Shown here piece after piece: positions 53,155-61,311 of a stretch of 64,000 bases of DNA. Source of the DNA: Ichthyenterobacterium magnum. GTDB lineage: Bacteria > Bacteroidota > Bacteroidia > Flavobacteriales > Flavobacteriaceae. The translations under genes were made by a program, and so were the position numbers. The DNA is taken from NCBI RefSeq assembly GCF_003610635.1, contig NZ_RAQJ01000007.1:1-64000 (forward strand), read 5' to 3'. Under the pieces are notes generated by a model, which was given only the letters and a program-made list of their open reading frames with translations, made no database searches and had not been told where the DNA came from. Each line of letters opens with the position of its first letter. The stretch's first letter is position 1.

Positions 53155-53245
53155 GAATAGCTGGCTTATTTGTTTCCCTAAGACTAAATAGCAAAACCAG
53201 CTATATTAACTAACACGTATCAACTTAATTTTGTTTTTATAAAAC
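53129..53245 (-). ncRNA. Candidate small structured RNA or leader
   Basis: Between two near-identical terminators, the minus strand holds ATAGCTGG paired with CCAGCTAT across a 32-nt loop (53157-53204), followed by the terminator at 53129. This gives a compact, self-contained unit of about 100 nt, either a small RNA or the leader of the LuxR-type gene. The 5' end is uncertain. Whether it belongs to a known flavobacterial RNA family needs a covariance search. Confidence 0.4.
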
Positions 53246-53266
53246 TACTAAATGGTGTAAGACAAA

Positions 53267-53290
53267 AAAATCCCCAGTATTGGGGATTTT
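53267..53290 (-). terminator. Terminator after the NarL-type regulator
   Basis: AAAATCCCCA (53267-53276), loop GTAT, TGGGGATTTT (53281-53290), followed on the minus strand by TTTGTC. It lies 20 nt after the stop codon. Confidence 0.85.
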
Positions 53291-53309
53291 AGCAAGAGAT
53301 GGCTAGGTG

Positions 53310-53933
53310 TTAAAATTTATATTTTTTTTCTATAGCATAGCGCATTAATTCACCTTTACCCTGAAGACCTAAAATACGTACCATGTTTTTACGATGTGTA
53401 TCTACAGTTGTTATACCAATAAAAAGTTCTTCAGCAATTTCTCGTGAGGTTTTACCTTGAGCTATAAGTTGCAAAATTTCTATCTGTCGTTTGGTAAGTA
53501 AACCCTTCTTTTTTGTAGAAGCTTCAGAATTTAAACTATTAGTATTAATATTTGCATCAAAATAAGTGTTTCCTTGATGAACAGAGACTATGGCATTTAA
53601 GACTTCAGACAATGCTGAGTTTTTTAAAATATATCCTGATGCTCCTGCAGCTAACATTTGTTCAATAGCTTGAGTTTGATCAAACATCGAAAAAGCTAAA
53701 ATTTTAATTTTTGGGTGTTTTTTTTTGATTTGTTTTGTAGCTTCTATGCCATCTAGTTTTGGCATTCTTATATCTGTTAAAATCACGTTTGGAGATTTTT
53801 TTTCTACAATATCTAGAAGTGCTTCTCCATCGTTAGCTGTACCAACAATAGTTATGTTATCTTCATACTCTAAGAGTAACTGTATGCCATCAATTAAAGA
53901 TTGATGGTCTTCTGCAATTGCTAGTCGTATCAT
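53310..53933 (-). CDS. NarL/LuxR-family response regulator
   Basis: A 207-residue regulator with receiver (AIAEDHQSLIDGIQLLLEYE; phospho-Asp in VILTDIRMPKLDG; Lys in GYILKNSAL) and a C-terminal LuxR helix-turn-helix (LTKRQIEILQLIAQGKTSRE). It overlaps the upstream kinase gene by 4 bp and forms a pair with it. Its C-terminus (GKGELMRYAI) resembles that of the receiver-less protein downstream. Confidence 0.93.
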   Translation of the reverse strand: MIRLAIAEDHQSLIDGIQLLLEYEDNITIVGTANDGEALLDIVEKKSPNVILTDIRMPKLDGIEATKQIKKKHPKIKILAFSMFDQTQAIEQMLAAGASGYILKNSALSEVLNAIVSVHQGNTYFDANINTNSLNSEASTKKKGLLTKRQIEILQLIAQGKTSREIAEELFIGITTVDTHRKNMVRILGLQGKGELMRYAIEKKYKF

Positions 53934-55771
53934 ATGGGTATATCTATAATTATGGTTGTGCCTTTTTTTATTTCAGATTCTATTATCATTTTGCCATTTA
54001 AATGCTCTATACGTTTGTCTATACTGCTTATTCCCATGCCTTTATGTTTGGTTGTGATTTGACTGGTATTAAATCCTTTACCATTATCTTCTACCATAAT
54101 GTTAAGAGTGTCTTCATGGTTTGTTAAATGTATTGTAGCTTCTGATGCTTCAGCATGTTTTATAATATTGGCGACTAACTCCTGTATAATCCTAAATAGT
54201 GTTAGTTCTAGACTGTTTTCTAAACGATCATCTAAACCGTGATCTATAACATCTATAGTAATTTTGTTGGATGCCGAAATTTTTTCAGCCATATGCTCGA
54301 CAGCTTTTAATAAACCTTGTTTTGCAATTACACCTGAGTTTTTTGCATGAGCTACAGTACGTACTTTATTATAGGCTTCGTCTATAAGTTGGTTTGTTTT
54401 ATTAAAAAGTTCTGGCGAGTTTTTATCTTTTAAGGCATTAAAGTGTAGCTTTACAGTGGCCATTAGCCCACCAAGGTCATCATGTAAATCATTGGCAATG
54501 CGTTGACGTTCTTTTTCTTGACCTTCAATCATAGCATCAATAGCTGTAAGCTCTTGCTCTTTTAATACTGTTGCAAGTTTTTGAGTTTCGAGTGCTTTTT
54601 CTTGCTCGGCTAATTTTTGTTTACGACGTGTGTTTTTTTGAATTAGAAATGCTGTAATTCCTCCAAATAAAAGTAATGCTAAAGCAGCGATTAATAAGTT
54701 TCTATTTTGTTTTCGTTTGGCTTCGCTTTCTAGATTATCTGCTCTTAACTTTTCGTTATCAAACTCTTCTTTTATTCTGGCAATACCTTCACGCTGTTCT
54801 TCTAATTTTATACTATCTGAAAGCTTGTTATATTCTAATAAATGTGAGTATGCTGCTTTGTAATTCTTTTTTTGAGCATATAGACGAGAAAGATTTTCTT
54901 TAATCATCGATTTATAAAAAACAGTATGCTCAAGTAAAGTGATAGAGTCTGCTAACAAATAGTAATGTTCTGCATGTTTTAAATCATTCTTACTCAAATA
55001 TGAATTCCCTATATTCATATAAGTAGTAAAGTAGTTACTGGGATATTGTAGAGCTTTATTAGAATTAATAATCTGTAATTTTTTATTATAAAAAAAGATA
55101 GCAGAATCTGGAATTTCAATGTTTACTTCGTACAACACACCTAAACTATTTAATGTGTTAATTAAAACGGCACTGTCTCTTTTTTTAAATTTAAACTGCA
55201 ATGTTTTATTATAATATTCTGCAGCTTTTTTATTTTCATCCCTAAATAAATAATAGTTGCCTTTTAAAAAGGAATAGATGATTTTATGTGAATTGCTATT
55301 ATATAACTTTGCTTTTTCTTCTAGCTTGTTTAAATAATCGAGTCTATAGGAATTGTCATCATTATAGTCGTAAGACTGTGCTAAGCCAGAAAGTGATGAT
55401 AATATTGTTAATGTATCTTTATTAGTTTTTGCTAGATTTAAAGCTTTAGTATGAAAAATAAAACTAAGCGAATCGTTTTGAGATATTCTATGAAAATAGG
55501 CGGTAAAGTATAGGAGTTTTATTTTTTTATTTTTCGGTAATTTATTATCCTTTTCTAAGATAGAGATATACTTTTCTATTGAATCTAATTGGCGTAGTTT
55601 GCTAAAATAAATTAGCCTAAAGTAGTTCTTTAAAGATGAGCTTTTTTCAGCATCAATTTTTGAAAGTATAGATTCAACTGGAGTGACTCTGTCAAAATAA
55701 TAATAAGTAGAGTCGTTCTGAGAATAGCAGAACGACCCAATCATTAAAATTAATACTGTAATTATCTTCAT
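53930..55771 (-). CDS. TPR-containing sensor histidine kinase (HisKA_3 type)
   Basis: A 613-residue kinase. A signal peptide (MKIITVLILMIGSFCYSQ) is followed by 300 residues of helical tetratricopeptide repeats outside the membrane, one transmembrane helix (NLLIAALALLLFGGITAFLI), a coiled coil, the HisKA_3 block (ERQRIANDLHDDLGGLMATV) with the phospho-His, and an ATPase domain (NIIKHAEASEATIHL, VEDNGKGFN, GMGISSIDKRIEHLNG). Its partner is encoded directly downstream. The ligand is unknown; peptide or protein binding by the repeats is likely. Confidence 0.92.
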   Translation of the reverse strand: MKIITVLILMIGSFCYSQNDSTYYYFDRVTPVESILSKIDAEKSSSLKNYFRLIYFSKLRQLDSIEKYISILEKDNKLPKNKKIKLLYFTAYFHRISQNDSLSFIFHTKALNLAKTNKDTLTILSSLSGLAQSYDYNDDNSYRLDYLNKLEEKAKLYNSNSHKIIYSFLKGNYYLFRDENKKAAEYYNKTLQFKFKKRDSAVLINTLNSLGVLYEVNIEIPDSAIFFYNKKLQIINSNKALQYPSNYFTTYMNIGNSYLSKNDLKHAEHYYLLADSITLLEHTVFYKSMIKENLSRLYAQKKNYKAAYSHLLEYNKLSDSIKLEEQREGIARIKEEFDNEKLRADNLESEAKRKQNRNLLIAALALLLFGGITAFLIQKNTRRKQKLAEQEKALETQKLATVLKEQELTAIDAMIEGQEKERQRIANDLHDDLGGLMATVKLHFNALKDKNSPELFNKTNQLIDEAYNKVRTVAHAKNSGVIAKQGLLKAVEHMAEKISASNKITIDVIDHGLDDRLENSLELTLFRIIQELVANIIKHAEASEATIHLTNHEDTLNIMVEDNGKGFNTSQITTKHKGMGISSIDKRIEHLNGKMIIESEIKKGTTIIIDIPI

Positions 55772-55874
55772 TCTTAATTTAATTAAAATAAGAAGGTGTC
55801 TCTTTGATTCTTTTGATGTTTTATTAATAAACCTATTCCTTACTTTTAATTAGTAATATATAGAGGTAATTGGG

Positions 55875-56468
55875 TTAGTTTTTAGTTGTGGCATTATCTG
55901 GTAGAAATGGAGAGCCCACAACTATTGAATTTTTTTTCCTTTTGCCTAAAATAATAATAGAATTACTTGGGCATTCATAATGAGCATCATCATAATCAAA
56001 GATTACATCTATATATAGTTTTTGTTTATTAATACCTTTAATTAATCCTTTAACGACCACCTTGTCTTCTATCTTTGTGTTATTTCCGTATGACTTTCCT
56101 ACGCTGTTGAATACCAATTTATTTTTGCTTTTATCACTTTTTTTAGCATTATAAGTTAAAGTATGGTCATGCGGGATTTGAAACCAGAGCGTAGCTTCTC
56201 CTTTTTCGGTGTCATATTCAGAATCATTTTCTGGATACTCAACCAAATCATCTAAAACTGCTTCTTTAGAATTACAAAATGTATGCTTTAAGTTTTCCTC
56301 TTCAGAAATATTAATTTGCTTTTTTATTTCTGTAATCTCAGTTTTTAAACTGTCTATTATATTATTGTTTTTTTCTACTTGGGTTTTTAAGTTGCCCGTA
56401 CATCCTATAAATAGAAAAGTAAAAAGTAATGTTGAAACATTGAAATAAAGTTTTTGTGAGGTTTTCAT
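55875..56468 (-). CDS. Uncharacterised lipoprotein with coiled-coil start
   Basis: A 197-residue lipoprotein (LLFTFLFIGCTGNLK; acylated Cys23). Residues 30-60 (VEKNNNIIDSLKTEITEIKK) form a Lpp-like coiled coil; the rest is a small mixed domain with Cys at about residues 66 and 166 and no recognised motif (ATLWFQIPHDHTLTYNAKKS). It lies alone between the kinase operon and a small membrane-protein gene. Confidence 0.6.
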   Translation of the reverse strand: MKTSQKLYFNVSTLLFTFLFIGCTGNLKTQVEKNNNIIDSLKTEITEIKKQINISEEENLKHTFCNSKEAVLDDLVEYPENDSEYDTEKGEATLWFQIPHDHTLTYNAKKSDKSKNKLVFNSVGKSYGNNTKIEDKVVVKGLIKGINKQKLYIDVIFDYDDAHYECPSNSIIILGKRKKNSIVVGSPFLPDNATTKN

Positions 56469-56624
56469 AATTTAATAATTTAGTTAGCTATTGTTACAAA
56501 GATGCAAAGTAGGACGGCATCAAAACATACCCATTACTAGGTATATTAAGCTATTAAGTTACTAAAAAAAGAAAAAACATAAAGAAAATTCGGACAAGTG
56601 CTAAAAAACAATCGAAGAACTGTT

Positions 56625-56810
56625 TTATACAAATACAAATTTTATAGCAGCAATCATTAGTAAAAAAGCGATGAAAGCAATTAAAACCCAAATACTGCCT
56701 TTGTAGTATTTTCTATGAAGTTTTAGGTCTTTTCTGTAAGTATAAATCATAATAACTATAAATGCTATAGCAAATAAAATTCCGAAAATCAATTGACCTT
56801 TAGTAAACAT
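56625..56810 (-). CDS. Conserved small two-helix membrane protein
   Basis: A 61-residue protein from ATG 56810 (an in-frame ATG at 56828 adds six residues). Start MFTKGQLIFGILFAIAFIVI, a basic loop YTYRKDLKLHRKYYKGS and a second helix. I recall this sequence pattern from other flavobacteria, with unknown function. Divergent from the MazG-like gene with only 34 bp between the starts. Confidence 0.65.
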   Translation of the reverse strand: MFTKGQLIFGILFAIAFIVIMIYTYRKDLKLHRKYYKGSIWVLIAFIAFLLMIAAIKFVFV

Positions 56811-56844
56811 ATAGTTATTTTTATGCAAAATTAAGATAATTAAA

Positions 56845-57231
56845 ATGAAGAATAAAATAGAAGCTGTTAAAGCATTTCATACAGCATTTAAAATTGGCCA
56901 TAGAGAAACACCAAAAGCAGATTTAGGAGTAGATAAAAACACCTTGCGTTTTGAACTGATGAAAGAAGAAAATGAAGAATACCTTGAAGCTGCAAACAAT
57001 AATGATCTTGTTGAGGTTGCAGATGCTTTAGGAGATATGTTATATATATTATGCGGTACCATAATAGAACATGGATTACAGCATAAAATTGAAGATGTAT
57101 TTAATGAAATACAACAAAGTAATATGAGTAAGCTTGGAGAAAATGGCGAACCTATTTATAGAGAAGATGGTAAAGTACTTAAAGGTCCAAATTACTTTAA
57201 ACCAAATATTTTATCTGTTTTAGAAGAATAA
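56845..57231 (+). CDS. MazG-like nucleoside triphosphate pyrophosphohydrolase
   Basis: A 128-residue all-alpha pyrophosphohydrolase (PRA-PH/MazG-like). The metal-binding helices show LMKEENEEYLEAANNNDLVE (ExxE pattern) and VADALGDMLYILCG (ExxD pattern). A C-terminal extension (GENGEPIYREDGKVLKGPNY) is typical of the phage/bacterial group that acts on non-canonical or excess NTPs. Role: nucleotide pool sanitation. A strong terminator follows. Confidence 0.88.
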   Translation: MKNKIEAVKAFHTAFKIGHRETPKADLGVDKNTLRFELMKEENEEYLEAANNNDLVEVADALGDMLYILCGTIIEHGLQHKIEDVFNEIQQSNMSKLGENGEPIYREDGKVLKGPNYFKPNILSVLEE

Positions 57232-57261
57232 AAAAAAGAAGCCAATTTGGCTTCTTTTTTT
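57231..57261. terminator. Bidirectional terminator between the MazG-like gene and ilvE
   Basis: AAAAAAAGAAGCCA (57231-57244) pairs with TGGCTTCTTTTTTT (57248-57261), 14 bp with a 3-nt loop, A run and T run on the two sides. Confidence 0.9.
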
Positions 57262-57263
57262 AT

Positions 57264-58334
57264 TTATTTAATCTCGTACCTCCAATTGTGTTTATCATCA
57301 GTTAGATTATGTTGTATGTTTAATAATTGGGTTTTGAAAAGTGATGCATAAGAATCCTTGGTTGTTGGAATCTCAAATACTTCTTCAGAATGCTCAAAAG
57401 CAGAAATCGGACTTATAACCGCAGCAGTTCCTGCTCCAAATATTTCTTTTAACGAACCATTTCTTGAAGCTTCTTTTATTTCATTAACACTTACACGTCT
57501 AACTTCAATATCAATATTATTATCGTTTGCTAGTTGAATAACACTCTTACGTGTAATACCATCTAAAATACGATCGTTATTTGGTGCCGTAACCAGCTTA
57601 TCATTAATTCTAAAAAAGATGTTCATGGTACCAGCTTCTTCTAAGTAATCATGTGTGCTAGCATCGGTCCAAATAATTTGCTGAAATCCTTTTTTCTGAG
57701 CTAAGCTAGTTGGGTAAAATTGAGCAGCATAATTTCCAGCAGCTTTTGCAAAACCAACGCCTCCATCTGCAGATCGACTATATTTTTCTGCAAACAAAAC
57801 ACGAACAGGCTCTGTATAATAAGCTTTAGCAGGAGAACAAATTATCATAAAACGGTAAGATGCAGCTGGTGAAGCAGAAATTGCAGGTTCTGTAGCAATA
57901 ACAAAAGGACGAACATATAACGAGTTTCCAATACCAGGCTTAATCCATGCCGAGTCTAAATTTAAAAGGGTTTGTAAGCCATTAAAAAAATAATCTTCAG
58001 GAAATTCTGGCATCGCTAAACGCGCAGCAGATTTATTAATACGTTTAAAGTTTTCTTTAGGTCTAAACAAAAAGACCTTTTCATTATCATCTTTATAAGC
58101 CTTCATGCCTTCAAAAACCGCTTGACCATAATGAAACACTCTAGCAGAAGGTTCTATGGTCATTGGCTGATAAGGAGCAACTGTAGGCTGTTGCCATTCG
58201 CCATTTTCAAAATCACAGTAAAACATATAATCTGTAAACGTTCTTCCAAAAGTTAGATTGTTAAAATCTATACCTTCAATTTTTGAAGTTTCAGTTTTTA
58301 CTACAACGATTTCGTTGGTTTTGGTACTTAACAT
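57264..58334 (-). CDS. ilvE: Branched-chain amino acid aminotransferase
   Basis: The 356-residue PLP enzyme of the last step of Leu, Ile and Val synthesis and first of their breakdown. The PLP Lys lies in VGFAKAAGNYAAQ; other marks are FEGMKAYKDDNEKVFLFRP, DYLEEAGTMNIFF and GTAAVISPI. Length fits the type II (BCAT) group. Divergent from the DUF4920 gene, as usual in flavobacteria. Confidence 0.95.
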   Translation of the reverse strand: MLSTKTNEIVVVKTETSKIEGIDFNNLTFGRTFTDYMFYCDFENGEWQQPTVAPYQPMTIEPSARVFHYGQAVFEGMKAYKDDNEKVFLFRPKENFKRINKSAARLAMPEFPEDYFFNGLQTLLNLDSAWIKPGIGNSLYVRPFVIATEPAISASPAASYRFMIICSPAKAYYTEPVRVLFAEKYSRSADGGVGFAKAAGNYAAQFYPTSLAQKKGFQQIIWTDASTHDYLEEAGTMNIFFRINDKLVTAPNNDRILDGITRKSVIQLANDNNIDIEVRRVSVNEIKEASRNGSLKEIFGAGTAAVISPISAFEHSEEVFEIPTTKDSYASLFKTQLLNIQHNLTDDKHNWRYEIK

Positions 58335-58354
58335 TCTTTATTTATTTATTAGTG

Positions 58355-58362
58355 CAAAATTA
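58355..58362 (-). promoter_or_regulatory. -7 element for ilvE
   Basis: On the minus strand TAATTTTG, a TAnnTTTG match 20 nt before the ilvE start. Confidence 0.5.
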
Positions 58363-58451
58363 GGTATTTATAGTGGTTAAAAAAACATAATGTTTTCTAA
58401 AAAAATGCGTAACTTTAGGTCCTTAAAAATCAATAAAATTTTAGATTAATT

Positions 58452-58958
58452 ATGAAGAAGTTCTTAGCACTTTTTGTTATTGTATTAGTAATAATGTCTT
58501 GTAAAAATGAAGAGAAAAAAACTGAAGCTAAAGCAGAAGCCAATAAAGAGATTGCTTATGCTTCTTTTGGCAAGGAGATAAATGATAATGATGCATTGAG
58601 AGCTGATCGTATGGCTGTACATTACGCAAACATGACTGTTGGTGATTCTGTAAATTCAAAAATGATTGCTAAGGTTGATGAGGTTTGTCAAGCTAAAGGT
58701 TGCTGGATGAAGTTAAACCTTGAAAACGGTGAGCAGGTTATGGTTAAGTTTAAAGACTATGGTTTTTTTATGCCTAAAGATATTGCAGGAAAAGAGGTTG
58801 TGATAAATGGAAAAGCTTTTGTAAACGAAGTACCAGTAGATGAGCAACGTCATTATGCCGAAGATGCTGGCAAATCTCCAGAAGAAATTGCTAAAATTAC
58901 AGAGCCTAAAAAAACATATTCATTTGTGGCAGATGGTGTTTTGCTAAAAGAGGAATAA
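58452..58958 (+). CDS. DUF4920 lipoprotein
   Basis: A 168-residue lipoprotein (VLVIMSCKNEEKK; acylated Cys17) with CQAKGCWMKL, where two Cys four residues apart are the family signature, and a conserved end (HYAEDAGKSPEEIAKITEPKK in part). Fold likely OB-like; function unknown. The neighbouring cytochrome-like gene (1-bp overlap of stop and start) suggests a joint redox or metal role. Confidence 0.85.
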   Translation: MKKFLALFVIVLVIMSCKNEEKKTEAKAEANKEIAYASFGKEINDNDALRADRMAVHYANMTVGDSVNSKMIAKVDEVCQAKGCWMKLNLENGEQVMVKFKDYGFFMPKDIAGKEVVINGKAFVNEVPVDEQRHYAEDAGKSPEEIAKITEPKKTYSFVADGVLLKEE

Positions 58959-59392
58959 TGTTTAAATATTTTTGCTTAAGTGTACTAGTTTTGATGTTAA
59001 GTTGTAACACTTCTGAAAAAAAAGTAACAATAGTTGATGGCACTAAAAAGTATGATGTCTATCAAGGTTCAGAAATGGCTATTTTAATGAGAGGTATGCA
59101 TGCCTTTAATTTACAGCTTAAAAAAGAAGTTGAAAATGGTAAAATTACAACAGAATTTCCAGAAGAGTTTTTAAAGATTTATACAGCCGAATTTTCTGAG
59201 TCTAAATCTAGAAATAGTACATTTGATCAGTATTCTGGTAAATTTATTGAAGCTCAAAAAATGGTGTTTACTGAGGATTCATCTGTCTCTCTTTCTAAAC
59301 GATATAATACTGCAATTAACTTATGTATATCTTGTCATCAAACAGAATGTACAGGGCCAATACCTAAAATTAAAAAGTTACTGATTAAATAA
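58958..59392 (+). CDS. Cytochrome-type lipoprotein with one CxxCH haem site
   Basis: A 144-residue lipoprotein (LVLMLSCNTSEKK; acylated Cys16) with a single haem-binding CISCH near residue 128 and two further Cys/Thr (QTECTGP). The helical mature part resembles class II cytochrome c rather than a thioredoxin. It overlaps the DUF4920 gene by one base and precedes mnmD by 5 bp. Electron carrier or sensor; role unknown. Confidence 0.7.
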   Translation: MFKYFCLSVLVLMLSCNTSEKKVTIVDGTKKYDVYQGSEMAILMRGMHAFNLQLKKEVENGKITTEFPEEFLKIYTAEFSESKSRNSTFDQYSGKFIEAQKMVFTEDSSVSLSKRYNTAINLCISCHQTECTGPIPKIKKLLIK

Positions 59393-59397
59393 GTTAA

Positions 59398-60096
59398 GTG
59401 CAACGAAAAATAATAACAACAAAAGACGGTTCAAAAACCATACAAATTGAAGAATGGAATGAGCAATATCATTCTGTTCATGGAGCAATACAAGAAGCAA
59501 ATCATGTGTTTATAAAACATGGTTTGCTTTTTTGTTATTCTGAATTTTTCTCACAAACAAAAAATGAAATTTCTATTCTTGAAATTGGTTTTGGTACAGG
59601 TTTAAATGCTTTAATAACATTATTAGAAGCTGAAAAATTAAAACTAAAAATAAACTATACTGGAGTAGAAGCTTATCCTGTACTTCAAAAAGAAATTGAG
59701 CAACTTAATTATGCTGAAGAATTAAACGCAGATAACAGTATTTTTTTAGAGATGCATAATGCCCAATGGGAAACGCAAAGAGAAATTACAGAAAACTTCA
59801 TTCTTAATAAACAACAAAAATTCTTCAAAGATATTACAGAAACAAACACATATAATCTTATTTATTTTGATGCTTTTGGCGCAAGAGTACAGCCAGATTT
59901 ATGGACAGAAGTAATATTTAAAGCAATGTATAAGGCGTTAAAAAATAAAGGTGTGTTGGTGACTTATTCTGCTAAAGGTAGTGTGCGCCGTGCTATGCAA
60001 GCTGTAGGTTTTATTGTTGAACGTTTACCTGGTCCTCCAGGAAAACGTGAAATGTTGAGAGCCACGAAATATGGCAATCAACATTCAACGATTTGA
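59398..60096 (+). CDS. mnmD: tRNA 5-methylaminomethyl-2-thiouridine methyltransferase MnmD
   Basis: A 232-residue SAM-dependent enzyme (MnmC1-like domain without the oxidase part) that makes mnm5s2U34 in tRNAs for Lys, Glu and Gln. Marks: ISILEIGFGTGLNALITLL, YFDAFGARVQPDLWTE and GVLVTYSAKGSVRRAM, ending GPPGKREMLRATKYGNQHST and I. Start is GTG 59398, 5 bp after the previous stop. The last 14 codons are tandemly copied downstream (60052-60285). Confidence 0.9.
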   Translation: MQRKIITTKDGSKTIQIEEWNEQYHSVHGAIQEANHVFIKHGLLFCYSEFFSQTKNEISILEIGFGTGLNALITLLEAEKLKLKINYTGVEAYPVLQKEIEQLNYAEELNADNSIFLEMHNAQWETQREITENFILNKQQKFFKDITETNTYNLIYFDAFGARVQPDLWTEVIFKAMYKALKNKGVLVTYSAKGSVRRAMQAVGFIVERLPGPPGKREMLRATKYGNQHSTI

Positions 60097-60285
60097 AATA
60101 AATAATAGATGAGTTAAATGTTGAGAGCCACGAAATATGGCAATCAACATTCAACGATTTAAAATAAATAATAGATGAGTTAAATGCTAAGAGCCAGGAA
60201 ATGCTTTTAGTATTTGGTAATTTTTTTTGAGTTAAATGTTGAGAGCCACGAAATATGACGATTAATATTAAACTACTTCAAATAA
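60052..60285 (+). repeat. Tandem copies of the mnmD 3' end
   Basis: The segment from ATG 60052, coding MLRATKYGNQHSTI and the stop, plus spacer is repeated with a 66-bp period at 60118 (nearly identical) and 60184 (diverged after about 28 nt). A fourth, more decayed copy starts at 60236. Each copy keeps ATG (T/C)TG AGA... start and a stop. Confidence 0.9.
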
Positions 60286-60360
60286 CGAGTATAGTTCATA
60301 AATTAACTTAAGCTCTTGTTAAACCTTCATAATAGTAAGAGGTCATCAGTTTTGGTTTTG

Positions 60361-60368
60361 TAACTTTG
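60361..60368 (+). promoter_or_regulatory. -7 element for the TIGR01777 gene
   Basis: TAACTTTG fits TAnnTTTG only 7 nt before the ATG at 60376, so the mRNA would have a very short leader. Confidence 0.45.
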
Positions 60369-60375
60369 TTAGGCT

Positions 60376-61311
60376 ATGAAAACAAAAATTCTTATAACTG
60401 GAGCAACAGGACTAATTGGTCAAGAAATTGCAAAAGCATGTCTCGAAAAAGGATATAAGATTCATTATTTAACAACTTCTAAAGTAAAGATTAGTAATGA
60501 AGATAACTACAAAGGGTTTTATTGGAACCCTAAAGAAGGTGAAATTGACAAGTCTTGTTTTAAAAACGTTTCAGTAATTATAAACTTAGCTGGTGCTTCA
60601 ATTTCAAAACGATGGACGGATAGTTATAAAAAAGAAATTTTAGAAAGCAGAACACAAGCGTTACAGCTTTTAAAAGAAACCATTAAAGTTTATGGTTTTA
60701 AAATACAGCATATTATTTCTGCAAGTGCCATAGGTATTTATCCAGATTCACTTATCAATTATTATAAAGAGGACTATCATGAAGTTTCATCTTCTTTTTT
60801 AGGGCAAGTTGTTAGCCAATGGGAAAGTGCCGTTGATGAGTTTTCAAATTTAAAAATTAAAGTAACCAAAATTAGAATTGGTTTAGTGCTTTCAAATAAA
60901 GGTGGAGCTTTGCTAGAAATTGCTAAGCCAATTCAATTTGGGTTTGGTGCTGCTTTTGGTTCAGGTAAGCAATGGCAATCTTGGATTCATATTAAAGATT
61001 TGGCCGAGTTGTTTGTGTTTATAAAGCAGCATAACATTGAAGGAACTTATAATGCAGTGGCACCAAATCCTGTATCAAATAAAGAACTTGTTAAAGCTGT
61101 AGCAAAAGTGCTAAAAAAACCATTGCTTTTGCCTAATATACCTAAGTCTGTAATGAAATTAATACTAGGTGAAATGCACGAATTATTATTTGAAAGCCAC
61201 AGAGTGAGTTCTAGAAAAACAGAAAATTTAGGTTTCAATTTTAAATATCATCATTTGCAAAAAGCATTAAGGGATTTATTTCCGTTTAAAACAAATTATA
61301 TCCAAAAATAA
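60376..61311 (+). CDS. TIGR01777/YfcH-type SDR epimerase family protein
   Basis: A 311-residue NAD(P)-binding extended-SDR protein: ILITGATGLIGQEIAKAC start, FYWNPKEGEIDKSC, INLAGASISKRWTD, HIISASAIGIYP, and IRIGLVLSNKGGALLE. A C-terminal DUF1731 region (LPNIPKSVMKLILGEMHELL) is present. Role in the cell is unknown; often linked to cell division control (SulA-like) in databases without proof. It overlaps the converging barrel gene by 26 bp. Confidence 0.88.
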   Translation: MKTKILITGATGLIGQEIAKACLEKGYKIHYLTTSKVKISNEDNYKGFYWNPKEGEIDKSCFKNVSVIINLAGASISKRWTDSYKKEILESRTQALQLLKETIKVYGFKIQHIISASAIGIYPDSLINYYKEDYHEVSSSFLGQVVSQWESAVDEFSNLKIKVTKIRIGLVLSNKGGALLEIAKPIQFGFGAAFGSGKQWQSWIHIKDLAELFVFIKQHNIEGTYNAVAPNPVSNKELVKAVAKVLKKPLLLPNIPKSVMKLILGEMHELLFESHRVSSRKTENLGFNFKYHHLQKALRDLFPFKTNYIQK

